From: an uncultured Prevotellaceae bacterium
GTDB lineage: Bacteria > Bacteroidota > Bacteroidia > Bacteroidales > Bacteroidaceae
Length of the DNA: 64,000 nucleotides
Reading direction: 5' to 3'
Assembly: GCA_900318995.1 (NCBI GenBank)
Contig: ONMR01000006.1
Location: 1-64,000, forward strand
Under the pieces are notes generated by a model. It made no database searches. It was not told the DNA's origin and saw nothing but the letters and a program-made list of their open reading frames with translations. Shown piece after piece: positions 1-7,491 of the stretch (within the stretch, counting starts at the first letter, position 1; each line of letters starts with the position of its first letter). Both the position numbers and the translations under genes were made by a program.

Positions 1-1
1 A

Positions 2-142
2 TACTATCTGAGAAAGATGAAAGAAAAAGGCGGAGCAAAGGAGGCTCATGGTGTTGTCCTTAATGCCGTCAAGTTTAAAATCATCCTCAGAATGTTTGCG
101 GTCGTCCGTTCCGGAGAACCTTATAAAGTACTTAACTATTGA
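2..142 (+). mobile_element. IS110-family transposase, C-terminal fragment (cut by window edge)
   Basis: The reading frame is open from the window edge to TGA at 140-142 and gives 46 residues beginning YYLRKMKEKGG and ending RSGEPYKVLNY. This matches the usual end of IS110/IS116/IS902 (DEDD) transposases, in which a short Tyr-rich, Lys/Arg-rich helix is followed by a K-I-x-R-M-F/Y-A-V-x-K-x-x-x-P-Y segment. Only the last part of the C-terminal Transposase_20 domain lies in the window, so catalytic residues cannot be checked. The non-coding DNA that follows is rich in hairpins, as expected for one end of this family. Family assignment comes from pattern recognition only. Confidence 0.7.
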
Positions 143-600
143 CATACAATCGGTTGAACTATCCTTTTCTTTAGTGCCAGGTTGCAGGAGATGCAACAAA
201 TTAGAGTAATAGACACGGGTCTAATCAAAGTAATAGTATCGCTCCACTCCTGTTAACGATCTGGTTTTGATGGTAAAAACCGATATGAAACCATAATCAT
301 CCCTTCTTGTAATCAATCTTTTAGGAAGGGTATATTTATTTATCAATATCGGACACGAGGGGCACCATTAGATGGCGTTCCCCGCGATATCCGTATTATA
401 AAAACCTCAACAATAATAGTTTCTATAAAAAACATCCAAAAACATTTGGAAAAGTCTTAGAATACCGTTAAGTCCCGAAGGGAATTAAAAGGGAGGCGTT
501 CGCCGTTTAGGGTCCGGAGAACCCTGGAGTAGCCTCGGAACGTCGGTTCCCAAACCCCATCTCCAGCGGAGGCAACTCACAATCTAAAAAATTGACTCAT
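143..600 (+). ncRNA. Structured non-coding flank of IS110-type element; candidate bridge RNA region
   Basis: There is no credible reading frame here. Several stem-loops follow the transposase stop in series: GTTGCA/TGCAAC at 181-197, GGTTTT/AAAACC at 263-281, CCCTTC/GAAGGG at 301-330, and a longer imperfect stem at about 345-397 whose arms carry CGGACACGAGGGG and CCCCGCGATATCCG. IS110 elements carry a non-coding bridge RNA at one end: upstream of the transposase in the IS110 group, downstream in the IS1111 group. This arrangement fits the downstream type. The far part (about 480-600) is GC-richer and may already be host DNA, because the exact element end is not visible. RNA identity is an inference. 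Confidence 0.35.
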
Positions 601-654
601 TATTAAACGACCCCTTTGCGTCAAACAACCCCTTCGCATCGTTTTTTGATTTTT

Positions 655-685
655 TTTGTGTGTATTAGGTTTTTACATATATTTG
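655..685 (+). promoter_or_regulatory. Consensus Bacteroidota sigma-ABfr promoter
   Basis: TTTG at 655-658, a 19-bp spacer, and TATATTTG at 678-685 match the -33/-7 consensus exactly. Transcription should begin about 692, which excludes the upstream GTG at 687 as a start and points to ATG 705 or 711 for the following lipoprotein. Confidence 0.75.
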
Positions 686-710
686 TGTGTTTGATCAATT
701 TTTAATGCTT

Positions 711-2114
711 ATGAATATTAAGTTATTGACTCGTTTGTTTTTTGTTTCAAACCTTGCATTTCTGCTGGTTGCCTGCGGCGATGATAAGCCTGTTGAACCC
801 GAAATAGAGACTTCGGAAGATGTCAAGATAGTTAGTGTGAATACTACGGCCTTAACCGCTTCAATCGTTGGTTCTTTTGAGGGTATGTCAAAAGTGGATC
901 TGGCTCTGGGTGAGAAAGGTGTTTTGTATTGTGTCAAATCGGCCGATGCAGCTTCTGTATTCAAATCATGGCTTGACGGTAATGACAATCCTGATTGCGA
1001 GAAGTTTACTGCAGGATCTATCCAGGGTGGAGAGTATGTAGGTGTAATCAAGAACCTTTATCCCGAAACGGAGTATAATTTCTGCATCTATTCCAAAAGT
1101 AAGGATGGCAAGACACGTAAGATAAGCAGTTTATCCAGTTTTGTTACCGGCAGTTTTAATCCGGTTTTCAAACCGATTGTGCGAGTCAGCCCGTCGTATA
1201 CTTTTGTACAGGTTACATATAAAGAAGTGAAGATGAATGAACTTGATGCATCAAGTTGCACGATAGGCGTGCTGGTTTCTACAAAATCAGGTGCCGAACC
1301 AGGTGTAGGAACCACTCTGACCCCATATAATGGCTATTATGAACAATATTACGATCAATATATTTCCAGAGCGTTCGGCGTTAAACCCGACAGCAGTTAT
1401 TATTGCCGTTTATATGTTGAATTTAAGAACCTTGATGGCGGTTACTCTTACCTATATGGACCCGAAACGTCTTTCTCAGCCAGGACATCCGAAGAGCTTG
1501 CAGTTGATCTGAATCTGCCCAGCGGACTTAAATGGGCATTGCTTGATGTAGGTGAAGGTAGTTCAGATGCTTTGGCCGATGATAGAGACTATTGGCCGGG
1601 ATGGCAGTATTTCCATTGGGGCTCATTGCGTATGTTCCAAGGATTAAGGAATGTGGCTCCAAACAAGAATGCGTATGAGTATTGGAATAAGGAAAGCAAT
1701 ACATATACTTTCCTGGCCGATGATATCAAGGGTACGGAATATGATGCAGCTCACATGCTTCTGGGTGGTAAATGGAGAATGCCCACCAAAGAAGAGGTTC
1801 AGGAACTTATGGACAGCACTGCTCTTTACTGGACAACTGGAGTAGGACATGGAGTGAACGAAAATTACCGCTCCGGCAGCATATTGCATCTGGATAGGGA
1901 CAGCATTATTGGTGGTAGTAATAGTGTGCCATTTATTTTCCATATAGGCGGTTTTTGGACTAGTACGTTCGAAGACGGTTATCCCGTGGCTTATGATGTA
2001 ATTGCAGATGAAACCAATGACAGATTCGTAACGGCCGGACACATGGAACTGGTGACCGGCAAGGGTGGTGAGTATGCCCGACATATCCGTGCCGTTTGGG
2101 ATCCAAACATGTGA
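711..2114 (+). CDS. Surface lipoprotein with FISUMP (Fib_succ_major)-like C-terminal domain
   Basis: A protein of about 467 aa. The N-terminus MNIKLLTRLFF leads into a hydrophobic stretch ending in the lipobox LLVAC, so the mature protein should begin at Cys and be lipid-anchored, probably on the outer membrane. Residues about 30-260 look like two Ig/fibronectin-like beta domains (alternating strands, Y-x-F-x-I-Y type motifs). The last about 190 residues, from LPSGLKWA through GGKWRMPTKEEVQEL and WTSTF to HIRAVWD, resemble the Fibrobacter-type paralogous (FISUMP/DUF1566) domain common in gut Bacteroidota. ATG 705 (two residues longer) is an alternative start. The gene is monocistronic with its own promoter and a strong terminator. 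Specific function is unknown. Confidence 0.7.
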   Translation: MNIKLLTRLFFVSNLAFLLVACGDDKPVEPEIETSEDVKIVSVNTTALTASIVGSFEGMSKVDLALGEKGVLYCVKSADAASVFKSWLDGNDNPDCEKFTAGSIQGGEYVGVIKNLYPETEYNFCIYSKSKDGKTRKISSLSSFVTGSFNPVFKPIVRVSPSYTFVQVTYKEVKMNELDASSCTIGVLVSTKSGAEPGVGTTLTPYNGYYEQYYDQYISRAFGVKPDSSYYCRLYVEFKNLDGGYSYLYGPETSFSARTSEELAVDLNLPSGLKWALLDVGEGSSDALADDRDYWPGWQYFHWGSLRMFQGLRNVAPNKNAYEYWNKESNTYTFLADDIKGTEYDAAHMLLGGKWRMPTKEEVQELMDSTALYWTTGVGHGVNENYRSGSILHLDRDSIIGGSNSVPFIFHIGGFWTSTFEDGYPVAYDVIADETNDRFVTAGHMELVTGKGGEYARHIRAVWDPNM

Positions 2115-2135
2115 TGCAAATGCGGATGATATGAT

Positions 2136-2164
2136 AAGGGGACGGTTGCTGCCGTCCCCTTTTG
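2136..2164. terminator. Bidirectional intrinsic terminator
   Basis: A 10-bp stem (AAGGGGACGG/CCGTCCCCTT) with a 6-nt loop is followed by T on the + strand. It lies between two convergent genes. Confidence 0.75.
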
Positions 2165-2169
2165 CATTG

Positions 2170-3075
2170 TCAGAATCTGTTGAACTGGAGCCAGCGGTAG
2201 AAGGATTCGCGCCAGGTGCCGCTGGTGTTGCCGGGATCGTCAGGGCCGAAGGGGCCTGTGCCGTCGTCATACAGGTGCATCTCGGCGTTAGCTCCTGCCC
2301 GTTTCCAGTCAAGGTACAGGGAGACAAGTCCGGCGGCAACGTTGTGATGGTCACCACGTGTAGCGATAAAGAGTTTTGGGGCGTTTTGGGGTACTTCAAC
2401 GTCAATCAGTGATGGCCCGTAGATGGTCGCCATGAATGCGGGCCGATGAGCGGCATCAGCACGGACGGTTGCTCCTATCCCAACTCCTCCGCCGGCGGAG
2501 AAGCCAAGGAAACCTATCTTGTCGGGATTGATATGCCACTCGGCGGCATGCTCGCGGACTATCTCCATTGCGCGTAGGGCATCGTTTATGGCGTTGTTTA
2601 TATTCTTTACTCCACTCTCTGATGTGTCGGGATTGGCGTTGGACTTGGTTATCTTGGAGAACTCTGTGACAGATGCACTCAGTGCCATTCCTCCACCTCC
2701 CATGCGCGGACCACCCGGACCGCCACCCATCACACGGGTGCGGTATTTGAGTCCGATGGCAGCTATACCGCGTTCGTTGAGCCATCGGGACATGTTTATT
2801 ACATCTGTTCCCCATGAGTGCGCCATCAGGCCTCCGCCGGAACAGAGGATGACTGCTGTGCCGGTCGCTTTGTCGGCATCGGGCAGATAAACGGTTATTG
2901 AGGGAGTAACTACGCCGGATATGTTCTGTATGTTTCCGTCCGGACCGCGTGTTATGCGCTCGTTGTCTTGAACGCCCTCACTGCCGGGGGCAACTCCGTC
3001 ATAGAGACGTATCTCCTGTTGGGCAAAAGCACAGGTGGACAGTGCTAAAGCCAGAATGGTCATCATAGTTTTCAT
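2170..3075 (-). CDS. Secreted alpha/beta-hydrolase (BD-FAE/axe-like esterase)
   Basis: A 301-aa protein with a Sec signal peptide (MKTMMTILALALSTCAFA, cleavage before QQ). The oxyanion-type motif CSGGGLMAHSWG lies near residues 78-89, and the nucleophile elbow GFSAGG near residue 195 marks an alpha/beta hydrolase of the carbohydrate-esterase type, probably periplasmic and acting on acylated polysaccharide. A Gly/Met/Pro-rich loop (RVMGGGPGGPRMGGGG) is inserted after the second strand. Oddly, where relatives carry a GHGFG-type motif with the catalytic His close to the C-terminus, this protein reads GTGPFG, so the usual His is missing. It may use another His (DHH near residue 243) or be poorly active. 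Confidence 0.75.
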   Translation of the reverse strand: MKTMMTILALALSTCAFAQQEIRLYDGVAPGSEGVQDNERITRGPDGNIQNISGVVTPSITVYLPDADKATGTAVILCSGGGLMAHSWGTDVINMSRWLNERGIAAIGLKYRTRVMGGGPGGPRMGGGGMALSASVTEFSKITKSNANPDTSESGVKNINNAINDALRAMEIVREHAAEWHINPDKIGFLGFSAGGGVGIGATVRADAAHRPAFMATIYGPSLIDVEVPQNAPKLFIATRGDHHNVAAGLVSLYLDWKRAGANAEMHLYDDGTGPFGPDDPGNTSGTWRESFYRWLQFNRF

Positions 3076-3097
3076 ATAGACAGCTTTTTTGGTAATT

Positions 3098-3105
3098 CAA
3101 AGATA
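3098..3105 (-). promoter_or_regulatory. -7 box of the alpha/beta-hydrolase gene
   Basis: TATCTTTG on the minus strand, 22 bp before the start codon. An A/T-rich -33 region lies 19 bp further upstream but is not a perfect TTTG. Confidence 0.5.
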
Positions 3106-3142
3106 TGTTATTTGTAAAATGTGTAAAACAGAACCCTCCCCT

Positions 3143-3172
3143 TTTGTGCTATTTTTTAAATTATTATATTTG
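3143..3172 (+). promoter_or_regulatory. Promoter of the decayed esterase
   Basis: TTTG (3143-3146), 18 bp, TATATTTG (3165-3172). ATG follows after only 5 nt, so any transcript would be almost leaderless. Confidence 0.55.
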
Positions 3173-3177
3173 CCTGT

Positions 3178-3493
3178 ATGAAACGGTTATGTTTAAATAT
3201 CGCCTTTTCTGTCTTGTTTATGCTGACAGGACAGAGTGTGGCATCGGGCGGAGCTATGGCTCAGAATCCGGATCCTGAGGGCCTTACCGGTATGGATGAA
3301 TATCATTTCTCTTCGGAGGGTTACAGGACAATCGGCAAACGCTATGGCGATTATGGAGCAGATTGCAGCAAATACCATACTGATTCCTGCGGACAGAAGT
3401 GACGATGTGATTTATGACCTGTTGGGCCGAAGGCTGGATGCTCCGCAGAAGGGTATCAATATTATCAACGGCAAGAAAGTCATAATCAGGTAG
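3178..3493 (+). pseudogene. Decayed secreted SGNH/SASA-type acetylesterase with C-terminal sorting-like tail
   Basis: The first frame (3178-3402) gives a signal peptide (MKRLCLNIAFSVLFMLTGQS) and then, almost at once, TGMDEYHFSSEGYRTIGKRYG, which resembles the last block of SGNH/sialate-O-acetylesterase proteins carrying the catalytic His. That frame then ends in unrelated sequence. The neighbouring frame continues with MEQIAANTILIPADR and closes at 3493 with VIYDLLGRRLDAPQKGINII and GKKVIIR, a tail typical of secreted Prevotella-type enzymes. The simplest reading is an internal deletion that removed most of the catalytic domain, plus a one-base frameshift near 3350. A promoter (TTTG 3143-3146, TATATTTG 3165-3172) is still present. 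Confidence 0.65.
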
Positions 3494-3536
3494 TGATTGA
3501 ATCTCTAGACAATTTTAAGGACAAAAAATATAGCTT

Positions 3537-5762
3537 ATGAGTAACTATGAATGGAAGTTCTCCACTATTGGTGGAAAGAACCGTGTAAACATTTCGAGTG
3601 GCGAGGATATCAGGCATCTGGGTGAACTGGACCAGAAACTGTGGACAGTACTTAGCTCTCCTGTAGTAGGGCTGGAGTTTGATGCCAAGACACTTAAGAT
3701 GCTGGATTACGACAATGACGGCCGTATCCATGTGAATGAGGTTGTTAAGGCAGCAGAGTGGCTTACCTCTGTCCTGAATGATCCCGATATGCTGTTGAAG
3801 AAGGAGGATACGCTTCCGTTCTCGGCTTTCAATACCGATAATCCTGACGGTGCCAGACTGTTGGCATCGGCCAAACAGATTCTTAAGAATCTTGGTCTTG
3901 AGAAGGATAGCATATCGGTAGCCGATGCCGATGACAGTGTGGCTATCTTTGCCAAGACTGCCCTTAACGGTGACGGTATTATCACAGAGCAGTCAACAGA
4001 CGATGAGGCCCTTAAGAAGACCATCGCTGAGTGCGTAGCATCGGTTGGAGGAAAGACTGACCGCAGCGGCCTGCAGGGCGTTGACGCCGATTTGCTTGAT
4101 AAGTTCTATGGCGCTCTTGCCGCCTACTCAGCATGGAGAAAGGCTGCTGCCGACGGAAAGGATGAAATCCTTCCGTTTGGTGATGACACTGCTGCCGTCT
4201 ATGATATAGTACAGACCATCAAGGCCAAGGTTGCAGACTACTTTATGCGTTGCAAGCTGGCTATGTTCCATGCCGGCAGCACTAACGCTCTGGATGTTTC
4301 GGTAACACGTATTGAGACTATCAGCGACAAGGACCTTTCAACCTGTGCAGATGAGATTTCGACTTATCCTCTGGCTCGTGTATCGGACTGCAAGATGCTC
4401 CCGATAGACGGTCGTATCAATCCGGTTTGGCAGGCTACATTTGACAAGCTGAACAAACTGGCCCTGGAGAAGGAGTTCAATGGCGCATCAGAGATTTCGG
4501 AGGAGCAGTGGAATGCATTTGTCGCTAAGCTGGCTCCCTATGAGGCCTGGCTGGGACAGAAGGCCGGCGCCGAGGTTGAGGCGCTGGGACTGGATGAGGT
4601 AAATGCCATTATCAAGGCAGACCGTAAGGCAGACCTGCTTAAGCTGATTGATGATGACAAGGCTCTTGAGTCCGAGTCTCTCTCTATCGATGAGGTGGCC
4701 AAGCTGTTGCATCTGTACAGGGATTTCTATACATTCCTCTGCAACTTTGTCTCATTCCGTGATTTCTATGATCCTGAATGCAAGGCTATATTCCAGGCTG
4801 GTCAACTCTATATCGATGAGCGCTGCTGCGAACTCTGTATCAAGGTGCCCGATATGGGACCGCACGGAACCGCTACAAGCCTGAGCGGAATGTTTATCCT
4901 TTACTGCAACTGCGTAAACAAGATAAACGGTGACAAGATGATTATTGCAGCTGTAATGACCAATGGAGATGTCTCTGACCTCCGTGAAGGCAAACATGGT
5001 CTGTTCTATGACCGTGCAGGCGTAGAGTGGGATGCTACAGTGTTCAAGATCGTTGAGAATCCTATCAGCATACGTCAGGCTTTCTGGACTCCTTACCGCA
5101 AGGTGGCCCGTTACGTGGAGACAACAATAGAGAAGAAGGCTGCCGAGAAGGACAACAAGGTTATGGCAGATATGACAACCAAGGTTGATGGCGCAGCTGC
5201 AGGAAGCGCCGAAAAGAAACCGCCGTTTGATATAGCCAAGTTTGCAGGTATCTTTGCTGCAATAGGTTTGGCATTTGCTGCTATAGGTGCTGCTTTGGCT
5301 TCTGTTGCCAAGAGTCTTTCAGGATTTGTCTGGTGGCAGTGGCTGGTGCTGATTGCCGTGGTCTTGCTGATAATATCGGGACCTTCAATGCTCCTGGCTT
5401 GGCTCAAGCTGCGTAAGCGTAACCTGTCGCCGCTGCTCAATGCCAACGGATGGGCTATCAACGCTGCAGTCAAGGTGAATATCACATTCGGTGCCACACT
5501 TACTGAAGTGGGTAAGACTCCCGTCAAGGCAGAGCCCGATCCGTTTGCCGATAAGACCCCATGGTGGAAGAAACTCATCTACTGGCTCATAGGACTTGGC
5601 TTGGTATTCTGGCTCTGCTACTCCCAGAACTGGATATACAAGTGGACCAACGAGAATCCAAAGTGGCATCATGAGAAGAAGGTCAAACCCCAAGCAGAGC
5701 AGGCTCCAGCTGAGGAAGCCACTTCAATGCTGGTATTGACAGCAGATAACTTCCAAGCCTGA
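3537..5762 (+). CDS. Large EF-hand-containing membrane protein of unknown function
   Basis: A 741-aa protein with no N-terminal signal. Residues about 57-69 (DYDNDGRIHVNEV) form a canonical EF-hand loop, and a second weaker one (ALNGDGIITEQ) lies near residue 146. The middle (150-480) is helical and rich in Asp, Ala and Lys. From about residue 565 there are two hydrophobic segments (FAGIFAAIGLAFAAIGAALA and WWQWLVLIAVVLLII) and a third near 680 (LIYWLIGLGLVFWLCY). This suggests a long cytoplasmic, possibly Ca2+-binding N-terminal part and a C-terminal membrane anchor. I recognise it as a conserved Bacteroidales hypothetical but know no function. Codon use resembles its neighbours. No clear partner gene is adjacent. 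Confidence 0.6.
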   Translation: MSNYEWKFSTIGGKNRVNISSGEDIRHLGELDQKLWTVLSSPVVGLEFDAKTLKMLDYDNDGRIHVNEVVKAAEWLTSVLNDPDMLLKKEDTLPFSAFNTDNPDGARLLASAKQILKNLGLEKDSISVADADDSVAIFAKTALNGDGIITEQSTDDEALKKTIAECVASVGGKTDRSGLQGVDADLLDKFYGALAAYSAWRKAAADGKDEILPFGDDTAAVYDIVQTIKAKVADYFMRCKLAMFHAGSTNALDVSVTRIETISDKDLSTCADEISTYPLARVSDCKMLPIDGRINPVWQATFDKLNKLALEKEFNGASEISEEQWNAFVAKLAPYEAWLGQKAGAEVEALGLDEVNAIIKADRKADLLKLIDDDKALESESLSIDEVAKLLHLYRDFYTFLCNFVSFRDFYDPECKAIFQAGQLYIDERCCELCIKVPDMGPHGTATSLSGMFILYCNCVNKINGDKMIIAAVMTNGDVSDLREGKHGLFYDRAGVEWDATVFKIVENPISIRQAFWTPYRKVARYVETTIEKKAAEKDNKVMADMTTKVDGAAAGSAEKKPPFDIAKFAGIFAAIGLAFAAIGAALASVAKSLSGFVWWQWLVLIAVVLLIISGPSMLLAWLKLRKRNLSPLLNANGWAINAAVKVNITFGATLTEVGKTPVKAEPDPFADKTPWWKKLIYWLIGLGLVFWLCYSQNWIYKWTNENPKWHHEKKVKPQAEQAPAEEATSMLVLTADNFQA

Positions 5763-5859
5763 CTACGCAGGTTCAAGCGTATTGGGGCGAAGCGAGTATG
5801 CGAGCGAGAGCGGCCGGGTAGGCCGCCCGTTCGCGTTAGCGAACTAAAAAAAGGAATGG

Positions 5860-5881
5860 GGTTCGAACCCTTCCTCCGTAA
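5860..5881 (+). pseudogene. 3'-half fragment of an initiator-tRNA-like gene
   Basis: GGTTCGAACCCTTCCTCCG at 5860-5878 followed by TAA reproduces the T-arm and 3' acceptor strand of the tRNA encoded on the opposite strand at 5917-5988, with two mismatches. The similarity continues through the downstream A-rich terminator, so 5861-5897 and 5902-5937 form an inverted repeat of about 36 bp. No 5' half is present. Confidence 0.6.
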
Positions 5882-5887
5882 TAAAGA

Positions 5888-5916
5888 AAAGAGGTCCAAC
5901 CGGACCTCTTTCTTTG
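5888..5916 (-). terminator. Terminator of the initiator tRNA
   Basis: A 10-bp stem (AAAGAGGTCC/GGACCTCTTT) with a 4-nt loop is followed on the minus strand by a T-rich run. Confidence 0.65.
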
Positions 5917-5988
5917 TTGCGGAGGAAGGATTCGAACCTCCGACCTTTAGGTTATGAGCCTAACGAGCTACCTCTGCTCCACTCCGCG
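5917..5988 (-). tRNA. tRNA-fMet (initiator), anticodon CAT
   Basis: A full cloverleaf can be folded on the minus strand. The acceptor is CGCGGAG/CTCCGCA, the anticodon arm is TTAGG-CTCATAA-CCTAA, and the T-arm reads GGAGGTTCGAATCCTTC. The first acceptor position is a C1-A72 mismatch, the hallmark of bacterial initiator tRNAs, and the overall sequence follows the initiator pattern (CGCGG-GTGGAGCAG...GCTCATAACC). The anticodon stem has AGG:CCU instead of the usual three G:C pairs. CCA is not encoded. Confidence 0.85.
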
Positions 5989-6101
5989 ATTTCTGTTTTG
6001 CGAGTGCAAAGATAGTCCTTTTGTGTTTTGTAAGCAAATCTTTCGGGGTAAATATGTGTTTCTTTCACATTTTTAGTACTTTTGTAACTCTAATTGAGAT
6101 T

Positions 6102-6707
6102 ATGGATACTACTAAAACAAAACAGCAGTTCATTTCGGCTGCCAAGACCTTGTTTGTGAGGAAAGGCTATGATGAGACTACAATGATTGACATTGCTCAG
6201 GAAGCCGGTTTAAGCAGACGCACCCTGTATTCTTATTTTGAGAGCAAAGTTGAGGTCTTTCAGGCCGTTATCAACAGCGAGGTGGAGAAGGTACTGGCTC
6301 AACTTGAAGAGATTGCCCGTCAGAATATGCCTGTGCAGCAAAAGATTGTAGAGTTTGTGTTCGGATATTTCAGACTGATAAAGGAAACAGTTGACCGCAA
6401 CGGAACCTTACGTTCCGGTTTTTTCCGTAACAGCTGGGGACTGGAACATTTCCGTAAGGCATTTGATCTGAAGCAGAAACAGATGCTTCAGGATATTATC
6501 ACTGAGGGTAAAACCACCGGTGTGTTTGATGTGATAAGTGTAAGGCGAACGGCCGAAATCATGCATAATTGCATGCGAGGTTTTGAGGCGCCTTATATCA
6601 GAGGTAAACTCTGGCAGGGCAATACCAGAGAGGAGATACGTTTTGAGGCACGCCGTCTCATATATGGCGCGCTGGGATATAATTCAGAAACTAACAAGCA
6701 ATTATAA
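6102..6707 (+). CDS. TetR/AcrR-family transcriptional regulator
   Basis: A protein of about 201 aa beginning MDTTKTKQQFISAAKTLF. Residues 7-53 form a classical TetR HTH (GYDETTMIDIAQEAGLSRRTLYSYF), followed by an all-helical ligand/dimerisation domain with no recognised ligand signature. The start at ATG 6102 is chosen because a -7 box (TACTTTTG, 6077-6084) lies just upstream; a longer frame from 6021 would run through the promoter. The stop is 2 nt before fabG, so the regulator is probably cotranscribed with fabG and the pseudouridine synthase and may control them. Confidence 0.85.
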   Translation: MDTTKTKQQFISAAKTLFVRKGYDETTMIDIAQEAGLSRRTLYSYFESKVEVFQAVINSEVEKVLAQLEEIARQNMPVQQKIVEFVFGYFRLIKETVDRNGTLRSGFFRNSWGLEHFRKAFDLKQKQMLQDIITEGKTTGVFDVISVRRTAEIMHNCMRGFEAPYIRGKLWQGNTREEIRFEARRLIYGALGYNSETNKQL

Positions 6708-6709
6708 TA

Positions 6710-7459
6710 ATGGGAAAACTGACAGGTAAGAAGGTGCTCATCACTGGAGCAACCCGTGGTATTGGTCTGGCTATGGCTCGGCTTTTTGCAGCCGAGGGTG
6801 CAGACATCGCATTCGTATATATCAACAGTGTGGAGAAGGCTCAAGCCTTGGAGGGTGAACTTAGCGCAAACGGAATCAAAGCCAAGGGCTACCGTGTGGA
6901 TGTGTCCAGTTTTGAGGGCGCTGCAGGGATGGTCGAAGAGGTCGTAAAGGAGTTCGGCCGGATAGATATCCTGGTGAATAACGCCGGAATTACACGTGAC
7001 GGTCTGATGATGCGCATGAACGAGCAGCAGTGGGATGAGGTGATTGACACTAACCTGAAATCGGCTTTCAATTTCATAAAGGCCTGCACTCCGCAGATGA
7101 TGCGTCAGCGCAGCGGCAATATACTCTGCGTATCATCGGTCGTAGGGCTTCACGGTAATGCAGGTCAGACCAATTACTCAGCATCAAAGGCGGGTCTTGT
7201 AGGATTGACTAAGTCTGTTGCAAAGGAGTTTGCTTCACGCGGCATCCGAGCCAATGTCATTGCTCCGGGCTTTGTGCTGACCGAGATGACCACAGGCAAG
7301 ATTCCGGAGGAGAAGCTGGCAGAGTGGTGCAAGTCCATACCATTGCAGCGCGGTGCTCAGACCCAGGAGATTGCCAAGGCTGCCTTGTTCCTGGTATCTG
7401 ATGACAGTTCATACATTACCGGTCAGGTGCTGCAGGTTGACGGCGGAATGAGCATGTAA
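6710..7459 (+). CDS. fabG: 3-oxoacyl-[acyl-carrier-protein] reductase
   Basis: A 249-aa classical short-chain dehydrogenase. The NADPH-binding GATRGIG motif is at residues 13-19, NNAG near 90, the catalytic Ser in SSVVG near 143, and YSASK near 156. The C-terminal ITGQVLQVDGGMSM is the FabG signature ending. It reduces 3-ketoacyl-ACP in fatty-acid elongation, in the cytosol. Length is normal for FabG. It follows the TetR gene after 2 nt and precedes a pseudouridine synthase in the same orientation. A different NADPH-dependent SDR activity cannot be excluded, since no other fab genes are adjacent. Confidence 0.85.
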   Translation: MGKLTGKKVLITGATRGIGLAMARLFAAEGADIAFVYINSVEKAQALEGELSANGIKAKGYRVDVSSFEGAAGMVEEVVKEFGRIDILVNNAGITRDGLMMRMNEQQWDEVIDTNLKSAFNFIKACTPQMMRQRSGNILCVSSVVGLHGNAGQTNYSASKAGLVGLTKSVAKEFASRGIRANVIAPGFVLTEMTTGKIPEEKLAEWCKSIPLQRGAQTQEIAKAALFLVSDDSSYITGQVLQVDGGMSM

Positions 7460-7491
7460 CAGGGCGTTGGCATTGGCATTGGCTATTGGCT

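Noticed and set aside
5763..5850. Possible small RNA or terminator downstream of the EF-hand gene
   Set aside because: Two short hairpins (CGGCC/GGCCG, GTTCGC/GCGAAC) are present but followed by A rather than T, so no terminator or RNA gene can be supported.
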